DNA of 41,011 bases from Saccharopolyspora shandongensis (GTDB lineage: Bacteria; Actinomycetota; Actinomycetes; Mycobacteriales; Pseudonocardiaceae), in NCBI RefSeq assembly GCF_900106995.1, contig NZ_FNOK01000075.1:1-41011 (forward strand), given 5' to 3'. Every line of letters begins with the position of its first letter. Within the stretch, counting starts at the first letter, position 1. Under the pieces are notes generated by a model, which saw nothing but the letters and a program-made list of their open reading frames with translations, ran no database searches and was not told where the DNA came from. Positions 40,775 through 41,011 of the stretch are shown one piece after another. Position numbers and translations under genes: made by a program.

Positions 40775-41011
40775 ATGGATCCGGACCTGGTCGCGGCGGT
40801 GGCTGCGGTGGCTGGCGGTGACAAGATCAACGTGTCGAGGTTCTGTGCTGAGCACAAGATCTCGCGCACGGTGTTCTACAAGTACGTCAACCGATTCCGG
40901 CAGGAAGGAGCGGCGGGGTTCATCCGCCGCTCTTCTGCCCCGCACCGACGGCCGACAACGACCGCGGCGCGGGTGCGTGAGGCGGTCGTGCGGGCCCGTA
41001 AACAGTTGGCG
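40775..41011 (+). CDS. IS481-family transposase, N-terminal part
   Basis: 79 residues visible from ATG 40775 to the window end: INVSRFCAEHKISRTVFYKY and NRFRQEGAAGFIRRSSAPHR with TTTAARVREAVVRARKQLA. This is the leading HTH and 'sRRP' segment of IS481-type integrases; the DDE core lies outside. No SD is visible. Confidence 0.8.
   Translation, partial: MDPDLVAAVAAVAGGDKINVSRFCAEHKISRTVFYKYVNRFRQEGAAGFIRRSSAPHRRPTTTAARVREAVVRARKQLA

Larger units (their letters stand above)
40679..41011 (+). mobile_element. IS481-family element, truncated by window end
   Basis: Left end repeats followed by a transposase frame that runs off the window. Confidence 0.7.

Overview
The window is high-GC DNA with SD-led ATG/GTG genes. 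It carries several families typical of Pseudonocardiaceae-type actinomycetes: XRE/DUF397 pairs, a TipAS-like MerR regulator, a UvrA-like drug-resistance ATPase and actinobacterial small secreted proteins. Saccharopolyspora or a close relative is my best guess, from gene style only; no marker gene proves it.

1-8182 looks like the right-hand part of an integrated element. It begins with the end of a phage-type BRO/DinD antirepressor and a holin-like protein, carries an IS30-family insertion (about 1266-2776), and then a complete graspetide (ATP-grasp-modified RiPP) locus on the minus strand. In transcription order that locus is a TPR/XRE regulator, a zinc-ribbon protein, a one-TM protein, two different precursor peptides, an ATP-grasp ligase and a PIMT-like methyltransferase; the last three are joined by ATGA overlaps. 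The region stops at the 3' portion of a tRNA-Arg(CCT) gene, a likely attachment site. Just beyond it lies a 73-bp relic of a second graspetide methyltransferase gene.

8183-15300 is a poorly conserved stretch of small secreted or membrane proteins: a cold-shock-like gene broken by one base, a low-complexity membrane-anchored protein with 63-bp repeats, a frame-split membrane protein, a lipoprotein and secreted cysteine-containing proteins, plus one alpha/beta hydrolase.

15323-20722 holds an AraC regulator, a VOC protein and a UvrA-like ATPase in one direction, facing an ArsR-like regulator and MFS exporter with a clear operator. 21097-22570 has a small secreted protein and a DUF2975/XRE pair. 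22702-26822 is a catabolic-looking module: DUF3100 transporter, an amidohydrolase without the usual HxH metal motif, a FadR-type GntR regulator with plausible operators, and a 54-aa barrel-less amidohydrolase remnant.

27233-30243 is a two-gene operon: a beta-grasp, ubiquitin-like small protein ending in Gly-Gly, then a DUF4132/DUF7737-type large protein. It is the least explained system here. 30521-32781 encodes a phosphotriesterase-homology protein and an MHS-family transporter. 32923-36639 has a MerR/TipAS regulator with a textbook 19-bp-spacer promoter, a secreted hydrolase, a carboxylesterase relic, an AraC regulator and a maleylpyruvate-isomerase-fold protein. 36973-38959 is an alkylation repair operon (Ogt plus Ada-AlkA). 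39050-40646 is an XRE/DUF397/zinc-ribbon group, and the window ends inside an IS481-family element.

The spaces between genes at 26892-26954, 35175-35265 and 36680-36947 carry a family of palindromes, most with a TTTCGCGCGAAA core, that look like dispersed REP-type elements.
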